Under the pieces are notes generated by a model that saw only the letters and a list, made by a program, of their open reading frames with translations, was not told the origin of the DNA and did not search any database. Below are positions 15,528 through 24,045 of a DNA stretch of 64,000 nt, piece after piece (the stretch's first letter is position 1; each line of letters begins with the position of its first letter). The DNA is taken from NCBI RefSeq assembly GCF_027947575.1, contig NZ_CP116256.1, forward strand, positions 2,356,001 to 2,420,000. Direction: 5' to 3'. Position numbers and translations under genes: made by a program. This DNA comes from Streptomyces rubrogriseus (lineage in GTDB: Bacteria; Actinomycetota; Actinomycetes; Streptomycetales; Streptomycetaceae).

Positions 15528-17771
15528 GTGCCCCGCACCGCCCTGCGTATCTGCCCCCTGTGCGAGGCCACCTGCGGCCTGGCCCTCACCGTCGACGGCA
15601 GCACGGTCACCGCCGCCCGCGGCGACCGCGACGACGTCTTCAGCCGGGGCTTCATCTGCCCCAAGGGCGCCTCCTTCGGAGCCGTCGACTCCGACCCCGA
15701 CCGGCTGCGCGCGCCGCTGGTGCGCAGGAACGGCGAACTGCGCGAAGCCACCTGGGAGGAGGCCTTCGACGCGGTCGCCGCCGGCGTCCGGCCCCTCGTC
15801 GAGCAGTACGGCCCGCACTCCGTCGGCGTGGTCCTCGGCAACCCGAACGTCCACACCATGGCGGGCGCCCTCTACCCGAACGTCCTGCTCGGCGCCCTCG
15901 GCAGCCGCAGCCTCTTCACCGCGTCCACGCTCGACCAGATGCCCAAGCACGTCTCCAGCGGACTGCTCTTCGGCGACGCCAACGCCATCCCGGTGCCCGA
16001 CCTCGACCGCACCGACCACCTCCTGCTCATCGGCGCCAACCCGCTGGAGTCCAACGGCAGTCTGTGCACCGCCCCCGACTTCCCCGGCCGGCTCAAGGCG
16101 CTCAGGGCCCGCGGCGGCACCCTCACCGTCATCGACCCGCGCCGCACCCGCACCGCGAAGCTCGCCGACCGGCACGTGGCGATCCGTCCCGGCACCGACG
16201 CGCTGCTGCTGGCCGCGATGGTCCACGTGCTGTACGAGGAGGGGCTGGTGGACCTCGGCGCACTCGCCCCGCACGTCGAGGGAGTGGACGACGTCGCGGC
16301 CGCCGTACGCGACTTCACCCCCGAGTCCGTCGCCGCCCCCTGCGACGTGGAACCGGACGTGACGCGCGCCCTCGCCCGCGAACTCGCCGCCGCCCGCACC
16401 GCCGCCGTCTACGGCCGCATCGGCAGCTGCACCGTCCCGCACGGCACCCTCGCCAGCTGGCTCGTGGACGTCCTCAACATCCTCACCGGCAACCTCGACC
16501 GGCCCGGCGGCGCGCTCTTCCCGCAGGCCGCCACCGACCGGACCCCGCGCCCCGCCGGACCCGGCCGCGGCTTCGCGCTCGGCCGCTGGCGCTCCCGGGT
16601 GAGCGGGCACCCCGAGGCGAAGGGCGAACTGCCGCTGTCCGCCCTCGCCGAGGAGATCGACACCGCCACCGACGCGGGCGAGCCCGTCCGCGCGCTGCTC
16701 ACCGTCGCCGCCAACCCCGTCCTGTCCGCGCCCGACGGCGACCGGCTCGACAAGGCGCTGGACTCCCTCGACTTCATGGTGAGCGTCGACCCCTACCTCA
16801 ACGAGACCTCCCGCCACGCCCACGTCGTCCTGCCGCCGCCCCCGCCCGCCCAGAGCCCGCACCACGACTTCGCCTTCAACACCCTTGCCGTGCGCAACCA
16901 GGTCCGCTACACCCGCCCCGCCGTCCCGCTGGAGCCCGGCAGGATGGCCGAGACGGAGATACTCGCCCGGCTCACCCTGGCCGTCGGCGGCGCGCACGGC
17001 ACCGACCCCGCCGCCGTCGACGCCATGGTGATCGAACAGACCCTCGCCAGGTCCGTGCGGGAACCGCACTCACCCGTGTACGGCCGCGACCCCGCCGAAC
17101 CGACCGCGCTGCTCACCGGCGAGAACGGCCCCGAGCGGCGCCTCGACCTGATGCTGCGCCTCGGCCCCTACGGCGACGGCTTCGGCGCCCGGCCCGACGG
17201 GCTGACCCTGGAGCGGCTCCTCGCCCACCCGCACGGCATCGACCTCGGCCCGCTGCGCCCCCGCCTGCCGCAGCCCCTGAAGACCCGCAGCGGCAAGGTG
17301 GAGCTGCTCCCGGCACCGATCGCCGCCGACCTGCCGCGCCTCGCCCGGGCCCGGGACGAGCGCCCCGCCGGGCTCGTCCTCGTCGGCCGCCGCCACCTGC
17401 GCTCCAACAACAGCTGGATGCACAACGTCCCCGCCCTCACCGGCGGCTCCAACCGCTGCACCCTGCACGTGCATCCCGAGGACGCCGCACGGCTGGGTCT
17501 GCGCGGTGCGCAACCCGTGCGCGTGAAGGGCCCCGGCGGAGCGGTGACCGTCCCCGCCGAGGTCACCGACGCCGTCCGGCCCGGCGTCGTCAGCCTCCCG
17601 CACGGCTGGGGCCACGACCGGCCCGGCACCCGCCAGACGCACGCCGCCACCGACCCCGGCGTCAACGTCAACCAGCTCCTCGACGGCAGCGCGCTCGACC
17701 CGCTCTCGGGCAACGCCGTACTCAACGGCGTACCCGTAACGCTCACGGCACTGACCGGGGCAGAGCTGTGA
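15528..17771 (+). CDS. Molybdopterin oxidoreductase, bis-MGD (formate dehydrogenase/BisC-like) family
   Basis: The 747-residue protein is started at GTG 15528 behind GGGAGG. The N-terminus carries a 4Fe-4S site, CPLCEATC followed about 27 residues later by FICPKG. The molybdopterin domain continues with WEEAFDAVA, GNPNVHTMAGALYPNVLLGALGSRS, LLIGANPLESNGSL and TVIDPRRTRTAKLADRHVAIRPGTDALLLAAM. The C-terminal dinucleotide-binding domain has TRSGKVELLP and VGRRHLRSNNSWMHNVPALTGGSNRCTLHVHPEDAARLG. No twin-arginine signal is seen, so it is probably cytoplasmic. It likely oxidises or reduces a small molecule with a separate electron partner; no partner subunit is adjacent. An ATG at 15465 lies inside the operator palindrome and was rejected. 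Confidence 0.92.
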   Translation: MPRTALRICPLCEATCGLALTVDGSTVTAARGDRDDVFSRGFICPKGASFGAVDSDPDRLRAPLVRRNGELREATWEEAFDAVAAGVRPLVEQYGPHSVGVVLGNPNVHTMAGALYPNVLLGALGSRSLFTASTLDQMPKHVSSGLLFGDANAIPVPDLDRTDHLLLIGANPLESNGSLCTAPDFPGRLKALRARGGTLTVIDPRRTRTAKLADRHVAIRPGTDALLLAAMVHVLYEEGLVDLGALAPHVEGVDDVAAAVRDFTPESVAAPCDVEPDVTRALARELAAARTAAVYGRIGSCTVPHGTLASWLVDVLNILTGNLDRPGGALFPQAATDRTPRPAGPGRGFALGRWRSRVSGHPEAKGELPLSALAEEIDTATDAGEPVRALLTVAANPVLSAPDGDRLDKALDSLDFMVSVDPYLNETSRHAHVVLPPPPPAQSPHHDFAFNTLAVRNQVRYTRPAVPLEPGRMAETEILARLTLAVGGAHGTDPAAVDAMVIEQTLARSVREPHSPVYGRDPAEPTALLTGENGPERRLDLMLRLGPYGDGFGARPDGLTLERLLAHPHGIDLGPLRPRLPQPLKTRSGKVELLPAPIAADLPRLARARDERPAGLVLVGRRHLRSNNSWMHNVPALTGGSNRCTLHVHPEDAARLGLRGAQPVRVKGPGGAVTVPAEVTDAVRPGVVSLPHGWGHDRPGTRQTHAATDPGVNVNQLLDGSALDPLSGNAVLNGVPVTLTALTGAEL

Positions 17772-17829
17772 CCTGGAGTTCTGCGCTTATTGCTCGCATG
17801 TCAACGCCTTGTTAACGCTGCTTCGCGCC

Positions 17830-17886
17830 ACCTAACGTCGCTCGCACCGCCTGCCCCGGTGGGATGTTCAAGGGCGAACGTTAGGT
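17830..17886 (+). promoter_or_regulatory. Spaced inverted repeat upstream of the citrate transporter
   Basis: ACCTAACGT (17830-17838) and its exact complement ACGTTAGGT (17878-17886) bracket 39 bp and end 8 bp before the CitMHS start codon. In RNA the arms could pair and mask the ribosome site; in DNA they could be paired operator half-sites. Which of these applies cannot be told from sequence alone. Confidence 0.45.
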
Positions 17887-17894
17887 ACTCACTC

Positions 17895-19358
17895 ATGCTG
17901 ACCATCCTCGGCTTCGCCATGATCGCGACCTTCCTGGTCCTGATCATGATGAAGAAGATGTCGCCGATCGCGGCGCTCGTGCTGATTCCCGCGCTGTTCT
18001 GCGTGCTCGTCGGCAAGGGCGCCCATCTCGGCGACTACGTCATCGACGGCGTGTCCAGCCTCGCCCCCACCGCGGCGATGCTCATGTTCGCGATCGTCTA
18101 CTTCGGTGTGATGATCGACGTCGGGCTCTTCGACCCGATCGTCCGGGCCATCCTGAAGTTCTGCAAGGCCGACCCGATGCGCATCGTCGTCGGCACGGCG
18201 CTGCTCGCCGCGATCGTCTCGCTGGACGGCGACGGCTCCACCACCTTCATGATCACGGTCTCGGCGATGTACCCGCTGTACAAGCGGCTGAAGATGAGCC
18301 TGGTCGTGATGACCGGCGTCGCCGCGATGGCCAACGGCGTGATGAACACGCTGCCCTGGGGCGGCCCCACCGCCCGCGCCGCCACCGCGCTGAAGGTCGA
18401 CGCCACCGACATCTTCGTCCCGATGATCCCGGCCCTGGCCGTGGGCCTGGTCGCAGTCGTCGTCCTGGCGTACGTGCTCGGTCTGCGCGAGCGCAGGCGG
18501 CTGGGCACGCTGTCGCTGGACGAGGCACTGGAGCGGGAGCCGGAGACCGAGACGGTGCTGGTCGGTGCGGGCGCGGGAGCAGGTGCAGGTACGGGGGCGG
18601 CCGGGGTTTCTGGTGCTGGTGCTGGTGCTGGTGCTGGTGCGGGTCGCGGTGCGGCGGCCGGCTCGGGTGCGGCGGGCGACCGGGACACCGGGGCCGACGG
18701 CGAGTCCGACGACGACTTCAAGGGCCTCGACCCGAACCGGCCCACCCTGCGGCCCAAGCTGTACTGGTTCAACGCGCTGCTCACGGTCGCGCTGCTCACC
18801 GCCATGATCATGGAGCTGCTGCCGATCCCGGTGCTCTTCCTGATCGGCGCCGCGCTCGCCCTCACCGTCAACTTCCCGCACATCCCGGACCAGAAGGCCC
18901 GCATCGCGGCCCACGCCGACAACGTCCTCAACGTCTCCGGCATGGTCTTCGCCGCCGCCGTCTTCACCGGCGTCCTCACCGGCACCGGCATGGTCGACCA
19001 CATGGCCAACTGGCTCGTGGACACCATCCCCGACGGCATGGGCCCGCAGATGGGCCTGGTGACCGGCCTGCTGAGCCTGCCGCTGACGTACTTCATGTCG
19101 AACGACGGCTTCTACTTCGGCGTCCTGCCGGTGCTCGCCGAGGCCGGCCAGGCGCACGGCGTGTCGACGCTGGAGATCGCCCGCGCCTCGATCGTCGGCC
19201 AGCCGCTGCACATGTCCAGCCCGCTGGTGCCGGCCGTGTACGTCCTGGTCGGCATGGCCAAGGTCGAGTTCGGCGACCACACGCGGTTCGTGGTGAAGTG
19301 GGCCGTCCTGACGAGCCTGGTGATCCTCGCGGCGGGCATCCTGTTCGGCATCATCTGA
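17895..19358 (+). CDS. CitMHS-family metal-citrate/proton symporter
   Basis: The 487-residue protein from ATG 17895 (MLTILGFAMIATFLVLIMMKKMSPIAALVLIPALF) has about 11-12 membrane helices and clear CitMHS signatures: FAIVYFGVMIDVGLFDPIVRAILK, SLDGDGSTTFMITVSAMYPLYKRL, MANGVMNTLPWGGPTARAATAL and LPLTYFMSNDGFYFGVLPVL. The family imports citrate complexed with Mg2+ or Ca2+ together with protons. The central cytoplasmic loop (about residues 210-275) is expanded by an Ala-Gly run encoded by a GGTGCT microsatellite and an acidic tract. No two-component citrate sensor is nearby. A spaced inverted repeat lies just upstream. Confidence 0.93.
   Translation: MLTILGFAMIATFLVLIMMKKMSPIAALVLIPALFCVLVGKGAHLGDYVIDGVSSLAPTAAMLMFAIVYFGVMIDVGLFDPIVRAILKFCKADPMRIVVGTALLAAIVSLDGDGSTTFMITVSAMYPLYKRLKMSLVVMTGVAAMANGVMNTLPWGGPTARAATALKVDATDIFVPMIPALAVGLVAVVVLAYVLGLRERRRLGTLSLDEALEREPETETVLVGAGAGAGAGTGAAGVSGAGAGAGAGAGRGAAAGSGAAGDRDTGADGESDDDFKGLDPNRPTLRPKLYWFNALLTVALLTAMIMELLPIPVLFLIGAALALTVNFPHIPDQKARIAAHADNVLNVSGMVFAAAVFTGVLTGTGMVDHMANWLVDTIPDGMGPQMGLVTGLLSLPLTYFMSNDGFYFGVLPVLAEAGQAHGVSTLEIARASIVGQPLHMSSPLVPAVYVLVGMAKVEFGDHTRFVVKWAVLTSLVILAAGILFGII
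18565..18660. repeat. In-frame Ala-Gly microsatellite within the CitMHS gene
   Basis: The DNA contains about five tandem copies of the hexamer GGTGCT (18611-18640), flanked by related GCGGGA/GCAGGT units. It encodes a flexible Ala-Gly loop between membrane segments. The hexameric unit keeps frame on slippage, so length polymorphism is expected. Confidence 0.75.
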
Positions 19359-19397
19359 CCGTCGGAGAACATCGGATCATCGGAAGGAAGCGCGATC

Positions 19398-20735
19398 ATG
19401 GTGCCCGGTGGGAACCGCGGCTGGCTGCTCCGCCTCGTCATCGCCTTCGGCTTCGCACAGGCCGCGGTGTCGATGGCCCGGCCCGCCGTCTCCTACCGGG
19501 CCCTCGCGCTGGGCGCGGACGAACGGGCCGTCGGTGTCATCGCCGGGGTGTACGCGCTGCTGCCGCTGTTCGCCGCCGTTCCGCTGGGCCGCCGCACCGA
19601 CCACGGGCGCTGTGCACCGCTGCTGCCCGCCGGGGTGGTGCTCATCGCCGGGGGCTGCGCGCTGAGCGGCGACGCCGGGTCCCTGTGGACGATGGCCCTG
19701 TGGAGCGGCGTCATGGGCCTCGGGCACCTCTGCTTCGTCATCGGCGCCCAGTCACTGGTCGCCCGCCAGTCCGCGCCGCACGAACAGGACCGCAACTTCG
19801 GCCACTTCACCATCGGCGCCTCGCTCGGCCAGCTGATCGGCCCCATCGCCGCGGGCGCGCTCATCGGAGGCCCCGACATGGCCGGCAGCAGCGCGCTCGC
19901 CCTGGTGGTGGCGGGCGCGGGCGCGGCGGTCGCCTTCACGTCCCTGTGGCGCATAGAGCACCCCGGAACCGCCAAGTCCCGTGCGCGGCAGGGTGCGCGC
20001 GTCCCCGTGGCGGGCATCCTGCGCGCCCGGGGCGTGCCCGCGGGCATCCTGATCAGCCTCTCCGTGCTCTCCGCCACCGACGTCCTCACCGCCTACCTGC
20101 CGGTGGTCGGCGAGCACCGGGGAATCTCCCCGGCCGTCATCGGCGTACTGCTCAGCCTGCGGGCCGCCGCGACGATCGCCTGCCGGCTGGTGCTGACGCC
20201 CCTGCTGCGGCTGCTCGGCCGCACGGTGCTGCTCACGGTCACCTGTCTGCTGGCCGCCCTGCTGTGCGCCGGGGTCGCGCTGCCGGTGCCGGTGTGGGCG
20301 CTCGCCCTGATGCTGGTCGCCCTCGGCTTCTGCCTGGGCGTCGGCCAGCCGCTCTCCATGACCACGGTCGTACAGGCGGCCCCCGACGAGGCGCGCTCCA
20401 CGGCGCTCGCCCTGCGCCTGACCGGCAACCGCCTCGGCCAGGTCGCCGCCCCCGCCGCCGCGGGCCTGATCGCGGGCGTCGCGGGTGTGGCCGCGCCCTT
20501 CGTGATGCTGGGCGCGCTCCTCCTGCTCTCCTCGGGCGTCGCCCTGCGTTCGCCGTCGACCGGCGCGACCGGCGCGACCGATGCGGCGGGCGCGACCGAT
20601 GCGGCCGGTGCAACAGGCGCGACCGGTGCGACAGGTGCGGCGGGCCGGGCCGCCGGGCCCCGGAGTCCGGAGATCGGGCAGGATGTCCCGGACCGGGCGG
20701 GCGACAGCCGGCCGTGCCGGGAGTCGAAGGGATGA
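19398..20735 (+). CDS. MFS transporter (drug or metabolite exporter type)
   Basis: The 445-residue protein (MVPGGNRGWLLRLVIAFGFAQAAVSMARPAVSYRALALG) has 12 predicted membrane helices. The loop 2-3 signature is PLGRRTDHGR near residue 70, and ITGASLGQLIGP-like helix 5 is seen as TIGASLGQLIGPIAAGALIGG. These features mark the major facilitator superfamily; the substrate is unknown. The last 35 residues hold degenerate Thr-Gly-Ala repeats (DNA 20557-20648), probably a disordered cytoplasmic tail. Its stop overlaps the start of a small membrane protein (ATGA), so the two are co-translated. It starts 39 bp after the citrate transporter gene and may belong to the same transcript. Confidence 0.9.
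   Translation: MVPGGNRGWLLRLVIAFGFAQAAVSMARPAVSYRALALGADERAVGVIAGVYALLPLFAAVPLGRRTDHGRCAPLLPAGVVLIAGGCALSGDAGSLWTMALWSGVMGLGHLCFVIGAQSLVARQSAPHEQDRNFGHFTIGASLGQLIGPIAAGALIGGPDMAGSSALALVVAGAGAAVAFTSLWRIEHPGTAKSRARQGARVPVAGILRARGVPAGILISLSVLSATDVLTAYLPVVGEHRGISPAVIGVLLSLRAAATIACRLVLTPLLRLLGRTVLLTVTCLLAALLCAGVALPVPVWALALMLVALGFCLGVGQPLSMTTVVQAAPDEARSTALALRLTGNRLGQVAAPAAAGLIAGVAGVAAPFVMLGALLLLSSGVALRSPSTGATGATDAAGATDAAGATGATGATGAAGRAAGPRSPEIGQDVPDRAGDSRPCRESKG
20557..20648. repeat. Degenerate 9-bp tandem repeats in the MFS gene 3' end
   Basis: Around nine degenerate copies of GGCGCGACC/GGTGCGACA-type units encode alternating Thr-Gly-Ala and Asp-Ala-Ala-Gly triplets in the C-terminal tail of the MFS protein. 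Slippage would keep frame. Confidence 0.65.
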
Positions 20736-20950
20736 GCATGATCCTGATCGTTCTGTCCGTCGTCCTGCTCCTCGTCGCCGGCGGCTGCGCCTGCGTCGTG
20801 TGGGCCGGCCGCGGCGGGCCGCCCTGGACGCGCGCGGTGGCGACGGCGACCCTGGCGGCGGGCGAGCTGGTCCGCGCCTCCCGCCGTTCCGACGGCCGCC
20901 GCGGAGGCGGCGACCTCGACGGCTCGTCGGACGGCTCGTCGAACGGTTGA
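20732..20950 (+). CDS. Small single-pass membrane protein (72 aa)
   Basis: ATG 20732 overlaps the MFS stop by 4 bp and opens a 72-residue frame: MSMILIVLSVVLLLVAGGCACVVWAG. Residues 3-26 form one membrane helix. The rest is basic, then Gly/Ser/Asp-rich (RRSDGRRGGGDLDGSSDGSSNG). The translational coupling suggests that it works with, or stabilises, the MFS transporter. No family is recognised. Codon use fits the surrounding genes, which supports it as real despite its size. Confidence 0.7.
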   Translation: MSMILIVLSVVLLLVAGGCACVVWAGRGGPPWTRAVATATLAAGELVRASRRSDGRRGGGDLDGSSDGSSNG

Positions 20951-21174
20951 CGCGGCGCCCGGTCCCGGCGTGATCACGTCGTGAGACGCCCCGCCCCCTG
21001 AATCCGGCCGTCCGCTTTCTCACCAGATGGACGGTCGCGCCGAGATGTCGTCGGGTGTCTTCCCCCGGCCGGGCACGGTCCGTTAACTTCCGTGACTCAC
21101 ACGCCCCGTACGACCCGCACGAGGGCGTCCGACCGCGGAGCACCAGAGCTCAGTGAGCCCCCGGGGGCACCTCC
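20951..21174. other. Intergenic region with promoter-proximal palindrome
   Basis: This 224-bp region precedes the sugar-type ABC ATPase. It holds a loose hairpin with arms CCGTCC and GGACGG (about 21008-21034) and the perfect 12-bp palindrome GCCCCCGGGGGC at 21157-21168, just before the start codon and overlapping the ribosome site. No gene is seen. Confidence 0.5.
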
Positions 21175-22512
21175 ATGACACGCGCCATCTCCCTGCACGA
21201 CGTGAGCAAGACCTACGCGCGAGGCGTCCGCGTGGTGGACCGGCTGTCGCTGGACATCGCGCCGGGTGAGTTCCTCGTCCTGCTCGGCCCCTCCGGCTGC
21301 GGCAAGTCGACCGTGCTGCGCATGATCGCCGGGCTGGAGGAGATCACCGAGGGGGAGCTGACGCTGGACGGCGCGTACGCCAACGACCTGCTCCCCGCGG
21401 AGCGGCGGATGGCGATGGTCTTCCAGAACTTCGCCCTGTACCCCAACATGACCACCCGCGGGAACATCGGCTTCCCGCTGCGCGTCGAGGACCCGCAGAC
21501 CGACCACACCCCCCGCGTGGACGCCACCGCCCGCATGCTGGGCATCGAGGACCTCCTCGACCGCCTCCCCGCCCAGCTCTCCGGCGGCGAACGCCAGCGG
21601 GTCGCCATGGGCCGGGCCATCTCCCGCCACCCCACCGCCTTCCTGATGGACGAGCCGCTGTCCAACCTCGACGCCAAGCTCCGCAACCACCTGCGCGCCG
21701 AGATCACCCGGCTGACCCGGGAGCTGGGCGTCACCACGATCTACGTCACCCACGACCAGTCCGAGGCCATGTCGCTGGGCGACCGCGTCGCCGTCCTGCG
21801 CGGCGGCGTCCTCCAGCAGGTGGACACCCCGCGCGCCGTCTACGCCCTGCCCCGCAACGTCTTCGTCGCCGCCTTCATCGGCACCCCCCGCATCAACCTG
21901 CTGCGGGGCCTGGTGCGCGCCCCGCTGGACGGGGCGATGACCATCAGCCTGGGCAAGCAGTTCCTGCGCCTGCCCGAACCGCTCTCCCTGGACCACCAGC
22001 TGCTCCGCGTCCAGCAGGGCCGTGAGGTCATCGTGGGCCTGCGCTCGGAGGCCGTCCGGATCGCGAAGCCCTCGTCCGCCCGCCCCGGCGAGGTGCTGCT
22101 CACCGGGCTCGTGGAGCACGTCGAGTTCCAGGGCCACGAAATGCTCGTGCACTTCAACACCGGCTCCCAGCCGGCCGTCGTGCCCGACCTGGAGGCCCCG
22201 CGCCCCGCCGCCCGCCCGGTCAGGCGCCGCCGCCGCGATGGCACGGTCCTGGAGCGGCTGAGGGAACGCGCGGGCGCCCTGCGTGCCGGACCCGTGGTCG
22301 TCATGGACGAACCGCCGGAGCCCGGACCGGCGGTCGCCGCCCCGGACGGCCGCCTCCCCGGCGACCTGATCGTCCGCACCACCCCCGACATCGACCTCCG
22401 CCACGGCATGCAGGTCCCCCTCCTCGTCGACCTCGCCCACCTGTTCGTCTTCGACCAGCACGGCGACCGGATCTGCCCCGCCCCGGCGCGGCTGCCGGAC
22501 CTGGAGGAGTGA
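21175..22512 (+). CDS. ABC transporter ATPase of the MsiK/UgpC/MalK type
   Basis: The 445-residue protein begins MTRAISLHDVSKTYARGVRVVD. It has Walker A GPSGCGKST near residue 37, Q-loop MVFQNFALYPNMTTRGNIGFPL, signature LSGGERQRVAMGRAI near 135, Walker B AFLMDEPLSNLDAKLR and H-loop IYVTHDQSEAMSLGDRVAV. The C-terminal TOBE-like region is extended by a charged linker (RPVRRRRRDGTVLERLRE). In Streptomyces such ATPases energise several carbohydrate importers encoded elsewhere (MsiK is the model). No binding protein or permease gene is adjacent, so it too must serve remote permeases. It is a paralogue rather than msiK itself, judging from the unusual C-terminal insert. Confidence 0.9.
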   Translation: MTRAISLHDVSKTYARGVRVVDRLSLDIAPGEFLVLLGPSGCGKSTVLRMIAGLEEITEGELTLDGAYANDLLPAERRMAMVFQNFALYPNMTTRGNIGFPLRVEDPQTDHTPRVDATARMLGIEDLLDRLPAQLSGGERQRVAMGRAISRHPTAFLMDEPLSNLDAKLRNHLRAEITRLTRELGVTTIYVTHDQSEAMSLGDRVAVLRGGVLQQVDTPRAVYALPRNVFVAAFIGTPRINLLRGLVRAPLDGAMTISLGKQFLRLPEPLSLDHQLLRVQQGREVIVGLRSEAVRIAKPSSARPGEVLLTGLVEHVEFQGHEMLVHFNTGSQPAVVPDLEAPRPAARPVRRRRRDGTVLERLRERAGALRAGPVVVMDEPPEPGPAVAAPDGRLPGDLIVRTTPDIDLRHGMQVPLLVDLAHLFVFDQHGDRICPAPARLPDLEE

Positions 22513-22581
22513 GCACGCCACGGTCCCGCACTCCGGGAGGGTGAGCCGCGCCACCATCGGGGGAGCCACTGGTGCCGTAAA

Positions 22582-22596
22582 ACTAACGGCGCTAGT
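22582..22596. promoter_or_regulatory. Putative TetR operator before the aldehyde dehydrogenase operon
   Basis: The sequence ACTAACGGCGCTAGT is an imperfect 15-bp palindrome 38 bp before the aldehyde dehydrogenase start. It closely matches ACTAGCAGTGCTAAT at 27863-27877 (consensus ACTARCRGYGCTART), in front of a TetR gene and a divergent acyl-CoA dehydrogenase. Confidence 0.7.
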
Positions 22597-22633
22597 TTGG
22601 GTCGGACGACGAGGCCCGCCCGGAAGGAACCCG

Positions 22634-24022
22634 ATGAAGGCACACGACGGCATGTACATCGACGGAGCCTGGCGCCCCGCCGACGGCCGGGACACGATCG
22701 ACGTCGTGAACCCGGTCGACGAGCAGGTGATCGGCAAGGTCCCCGCGGGCAGTGCCCTGGACGTCGACACCGCCGTACGGGCCGCCCGCGCCGCCCTGCC
22801 GGGCTGGGCCGCCACCCCGCCCGCCGAGCGGGCCGCACGCCTGGCCGCGCTGCGGGACGTCCTGGTGGCCCGCAAGGACGAGATCGCCGAGACGGTCACC
22901 GCCGAGCTGGGCTCCCCGCTGAAGTTCTCCCAGGCCGTGCACGCGGGCGCCCCGATCGCGGTCGCCGGTTCCTACGCCGAACTGGCGGCGACCCACGCCT
23001 TCGAGGAGAAGGTCGGCAACTCCGTGGTCCACCACGAGCCGGTCGGCGTGGTCGGCGCCATCACCCCCTGGAACTACCCGCTCCACCAGATCGTCGCCAA
23101 GGCCGCCCCGGCGCTCGCGGCCGGCTGCACGATGGTGCTCAAGCCCGCCGAGGACACCCCGCTCGTCGCGCAGCTCTTCGCCGAGGCGGTGCACGAGGCC
23201 GGGCTCCCCGCGGGCGTCTTCAACCTGGTCACGGGGCTCGGCCCGGTCGCCGGACAGGCCCTCGCCGAGCACCCGGGCGTCGACCTGGTCTCCTTCACCG
23301 GCTCCACCGCCGTCGGCCGCCGCATCGGCGCCACCGCGGGCGCCGCCGTCAAGCGGGTCGCCCTCGAACTCGGCGGCAAGTCCGCGAACGTCATCCTCCC
23401 GAGCGCCGACCTCGCCAAGGCGGTCAACGTCGGCGTCGCCAACGTCATGTCCAACTCCGGTCAGACGTGCAGCGCCTGGACCCGCATGCTGGTCCACCGC
23501 GACCGGTACGAGGAGGCCGTGTCGCTCGCCGCCGAGGCCGCCGCGAAGTACGGCGACCGGATCGGCCCCGTGGTCAACGCCAAGCAGCAGGCGAGGGTGC
23601 GCGGTTACATCGAGAAGGGCGTCGCCGAGGGCGCGCGCCTGGTCGCGGGCGGTCCCGAAGCCCCGCGCGAGCAGGGGTACTTCGTCAGCCCGACGGTCTT
23701 CGCGGACGTCACCGAGGAGATGACGATCGCCCAGGAGGAGATCTTCGGCCCCGTCCTGTCCATCCTCCGCTACCAGGACGAGGACGACGCTCTCCGGATC
23801 GCCAACGGCACGGTCTACGGCCTCGCCGGTGCCGTCTGGGCCGGGGACGAGGCCGACGCGGTCGCCTTCGCCCGCCGGATGGACACCGGGCAGGTCGACA
23901 TCAACGGCGGCCGGTTCAACCCGCTGGCGCCCTTCGGCGGCTACAAGCAGTCGGGCGTGGGTCGCGAACTGGGCGCCCACGGCCTCACCGAGTACCTCCA
24001 GACCAAGTCCCTCCAGTTCTAG
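22634..24022 (+). CDS. NAD(P)-dependent aldehyde dehydrogenase
   Basis: The 462-residue protein from ATG 22634 (MKAHDGMYIDGAWRPADGRD), with ribosome site GGAAGGAA, is a standard-length ALDH. It shows NPVDEQVIG, the cofactor motif VGAITPWNYPLHQIVAKAAPALAAG near residue 140, SFTGSTAVGRRIG near 220, the catalytic Glu in LELGGKSANVILP near 245, and Cys in NSGQTCSAWTRML near 280. It oxidises an aldehyde to the acid in the cytoplasm. It is followed 23 bp later by an alcohol dehydrogenase gene, so the operon could turn an alcohol into a carboxylic acid in two steps. A TetR-type palindrome precedes it. Confidence 0.94.
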   Translation: MKAHDGMYIDGAWRPADGRDTIDVVNPVDEQVIGKVPAGSALDVDTAVRAARAALPGWAATPPAERAARLAALRDVLVARKDEIAETVTAELGSPLKFSQAVHAGAPIAVAGSYAELAATHAFEEKVGNSVVHHEPVGVVGAITPWNYPLHQIVAKAAPALAAGCTMVLKPAEDTPLVAQLFAEAVHEAGLPAGVFNLVTGLGPVAGQALAEHPGVDLVSFTGSTAVGRRIGATAGAAVKRVALELGGKSANVILPSADLAKAVNVGVANVMSNSGQTCSAWTRMLVHRDRYEEAVSLAAEAAAKYGDRIGPVVNAKQQARVRGYIEKGVAEGARLVAGGPEAPREQGYFVSPTVFADVTEEMTIAQEEIFGPVLSILRYQDEDDALRIANGTVYGLAGAVWAGDEADAVAFARRMDTGQVDINGGRFNPLAPFGGYKQSGVGRELGAHGLTEYLQTKSLQF

Positions 24023-24045
24023 CCCGCAGGGGAGCCGTCCACGTC

